A DNA stretch of 64,000 nucleotides from Alviniconcha marisindica (Eukaryota > Mollusca > Gastropoda > Provannidae). Position numbers and translations under genes: made by a program. Shown here in pieces: positions 11,592 to 64,000 of this stretch. Below the pieces are notes generated by a model. It was not told the origin of the DNA. It was given only the letters and a program-made list of their open reading frames with translations, and ran no database searches. Position 1 is the stretch's first letter, and each line of letters starts with the position of its first letter. The DNA lies in NCBI GenBank assembly GCA_018857735.1, contig JABMCL010001257.1, positions 156,001 through 220,000 on the forward strand. Reading direction: 5' to 3'.

Positions 11592-12972
11592 GTAGTCGCA
11601 GATTCTAGCAATCGCGCAACTCGAGCAGACAACAAAATCTACGGGGTCTGCACTTTCCGTTGCATGGGAACTCTTACAAGAACTCGCTTCCGGATCAAAC
11701 GATACACCATTTTAAAGAGCAAAAATTCGTCTTTCCAGTGATACCAAATTGAATATGGTGCATTCAAACTTTCTTGGTGTAAATTTACGGTAAAAATGAA
11801 CGTATTTTTCAACTCAATTTTTGCTGCAGTCGAAAATGAAGAATTTTTACGAATTTTATAACGGATAAATCTACGGGAATTCCTCTTTCTAAAAATATTA
11901 ACTTCATATTTGTACGTTTTTCTTGTAAAAGTTCCCAACGGATTTCCGAACGCAACCGTTTTCCGACCTCGCTCATCTGACTTTCGACGTCAGAACCATG
12001 CTCGGTTTCCGACTGCTTGGTGTGTTCATTAAAACTTCTTCCAAACTCACAATACATCATTCACGCACAAAATAATGGCATCAACAGGTTGTAAAAAGAT
12101 CGTTTTTTGCCTGACAGTAGTTTTTATTGACAAACTGCACAAAACAAGGCAGATACGACGAGTTGAAAATTAGCAATATTTGCCTCGCGACAGCCATGTT
12201 ACCCAGCGCTAAAGAGAGGCTGGTCCTACCTATATATATATATATATATTCTTTGATAATGGTTGAGGGATATCATCCGCAATCAGATTAAACAAATTAC
12301 ATTAAGTTCTGGAATGAGACTGAAGTCATCATGCATTCCATCACTCAGCAGTATCACACAGTGACAGTGGTCAGATTGAAACCTAGTGGGGCAGGGCTAA
12401 GAATGCAACCTGCACAACAGATCAGAACCAGTTCAACTGGTCACCTACTGGTCATAGGACACTATGGCTACTAGCAGATTGTTGGACTTAGAGAGTTGCT
12501 CCTGGCAGCCAGTCTCATTAGGCCTAAATGATAAACACTGAAGCAGTTGGTTCATTTCAGTTCAAGTTGATGCCTACAGGTTTGAGTAATCACAGATTAT
12601 GCTCCCCACCCATCTTTCTGAAGTTTCCCCAGCACTGTGGGTAACATGTAGCCTAAGTGTAAGTCTGTAAAACATCATAACAAAAATAGACAAAAACATT
12701 ATAATTGAAAGGTTTTGTTTTTGTTTTTTAATACTGTTATTGTATTAAACTTGTATTATTGTTCTTTAGCTCTAGTCAGTCTAGATGAATAACTTGCTGA
12801 AGACATGAATTTTTATATTTTGCAGAACATGAGCTAGTGTGAGTGGCAGTAAACAGCTTGGTCATTGGGTGTGAGCCACATCACCTTGCCTAGTTTTTAT
12901 CAGCACTGACAGCAAGTCAGCTGTGATGATTTGCCTGCGCTGGCCTGGGGCGTGACACAGCACAAGACCATC
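11592..12972. promoter_or_regulatory. Possible promoter and 5' UTR region of UBE3B
   Basis: A gene-free stretch between the candidate minus-strand exon and the UBE3B start codon. It has a CpG-containing segment at about 11,930-12,220 and a short (TA)n at 12,230-12,250. A 3' splice-like TTTTTATATTTTGCAG ends at 12825, which could begin a 5' UTR exon. No TATA box or mapped start can be claimed. Confidence 0.3.
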
Positions 12973-63819
<50,847 letters not shown>

Positions 63820-63854
63820 GTCAACCTGCATTATTCCATTTCTTCTCTTCTTAT

Positions 63855-64000
63855 TTGTCTCATGCAGTTTATGACAAATTGTTCCAAGCCCCAGTGGATG
63901 TTTGTTTCATCTTGGCAAGTTGTTCCAAGCCCATGTTGATGTTTGTTTGATTTATGCAGTTTGTGAAAGATTGTTCCAAGCCCTTGTTGATGTTTGTTTG
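63855..64000. repeat. UBE3B: Array carrying the next UBE3B exon start, at least 3 copies
   Basis: CTCATGCAG then TTTATGACAAATTGTTCC AAGCCC (63867 on) reads [17 protein letters not shown] then TTTGTGAAAGATTGTTCC AAGCCC (63958 on) reads FVKDCSKP. A middle copy lacks the AG. Vertebrate UBE3B continues after FLK with FVTSCSRP, so these are copies of the start of exon 28. The real exon may be the last one visible or lie beyond the window. Confidence 0.85.

Overview
The window is animal nuclear DNA. It has GT-AG introns, spliced genes, tRNA- and 5S-like SINEs, non-LTR retrotransposons, hAT-type and possibly piggyBac-type DNA transposons, and a very heavy load of micro- and minisatellites. A C-type lectin exon, a conserved UBE3B gene and these retroelement types together suggest a lophotrochozoan, most likely a gastropod mollusc. 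That placement is inference, because no ribosomal or mitochondrial marker is present.

Layout. At 1-2,305 lies the last coding exon of a C-type lectin gene, with a 32-copy array in the intron before it and a 58-bp array starting just after its stop codon. From 2.3 to 12.9 kb there is no confident gene: microsatellites, LINE tails, a 5S-like SINE, a tRNA-like SINE, a possible TTAA-flanked transposon and a few unproven minus-strand exons. From 12,973 to the right edge runs one plus-strand gene, an orthologue of the HECT ubiquitin ligase UBE3B. I placed 27 coding exons (2,856 nt, 952 codons) by protein similarity, splice sites and phase. They cover the IQ motif, the long helical middle and about two thirds of the HECT domain. 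The last coding part, with the catalytic cysteine, is beyond the window.

The introns are almost entirely tandem arrays, with units of 14-104 bp and up to about 100 copies. They also hold a nearly full-length LINE (about 35.4-39.0 kb), a truncated LINE (47.05-48.09 kb) and two related hAT-type non-autonomous elements.

The most unusual feature is that many arrays overlap exon edges. The repeat unit contains the end of an exon plus its splice site, so real 3' or 5' splice sites are followed or preceded by 1 to about 38 decoy copies. This is seen at exons 5, 10 (both sides), 13, 14 (both sides), 16, 20, 21, 25 and the exon at the window end, and possibly exon 4. Decoy acceptors that I read run into stop codons, whereas most decoy donors stay open. 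The exon 14 donor array forms three potential in-frame 39-nt microexons. Whether this affects UBE3B splicing, or only reflects array growth across conserved exon edges, can be tested with RNA reads.
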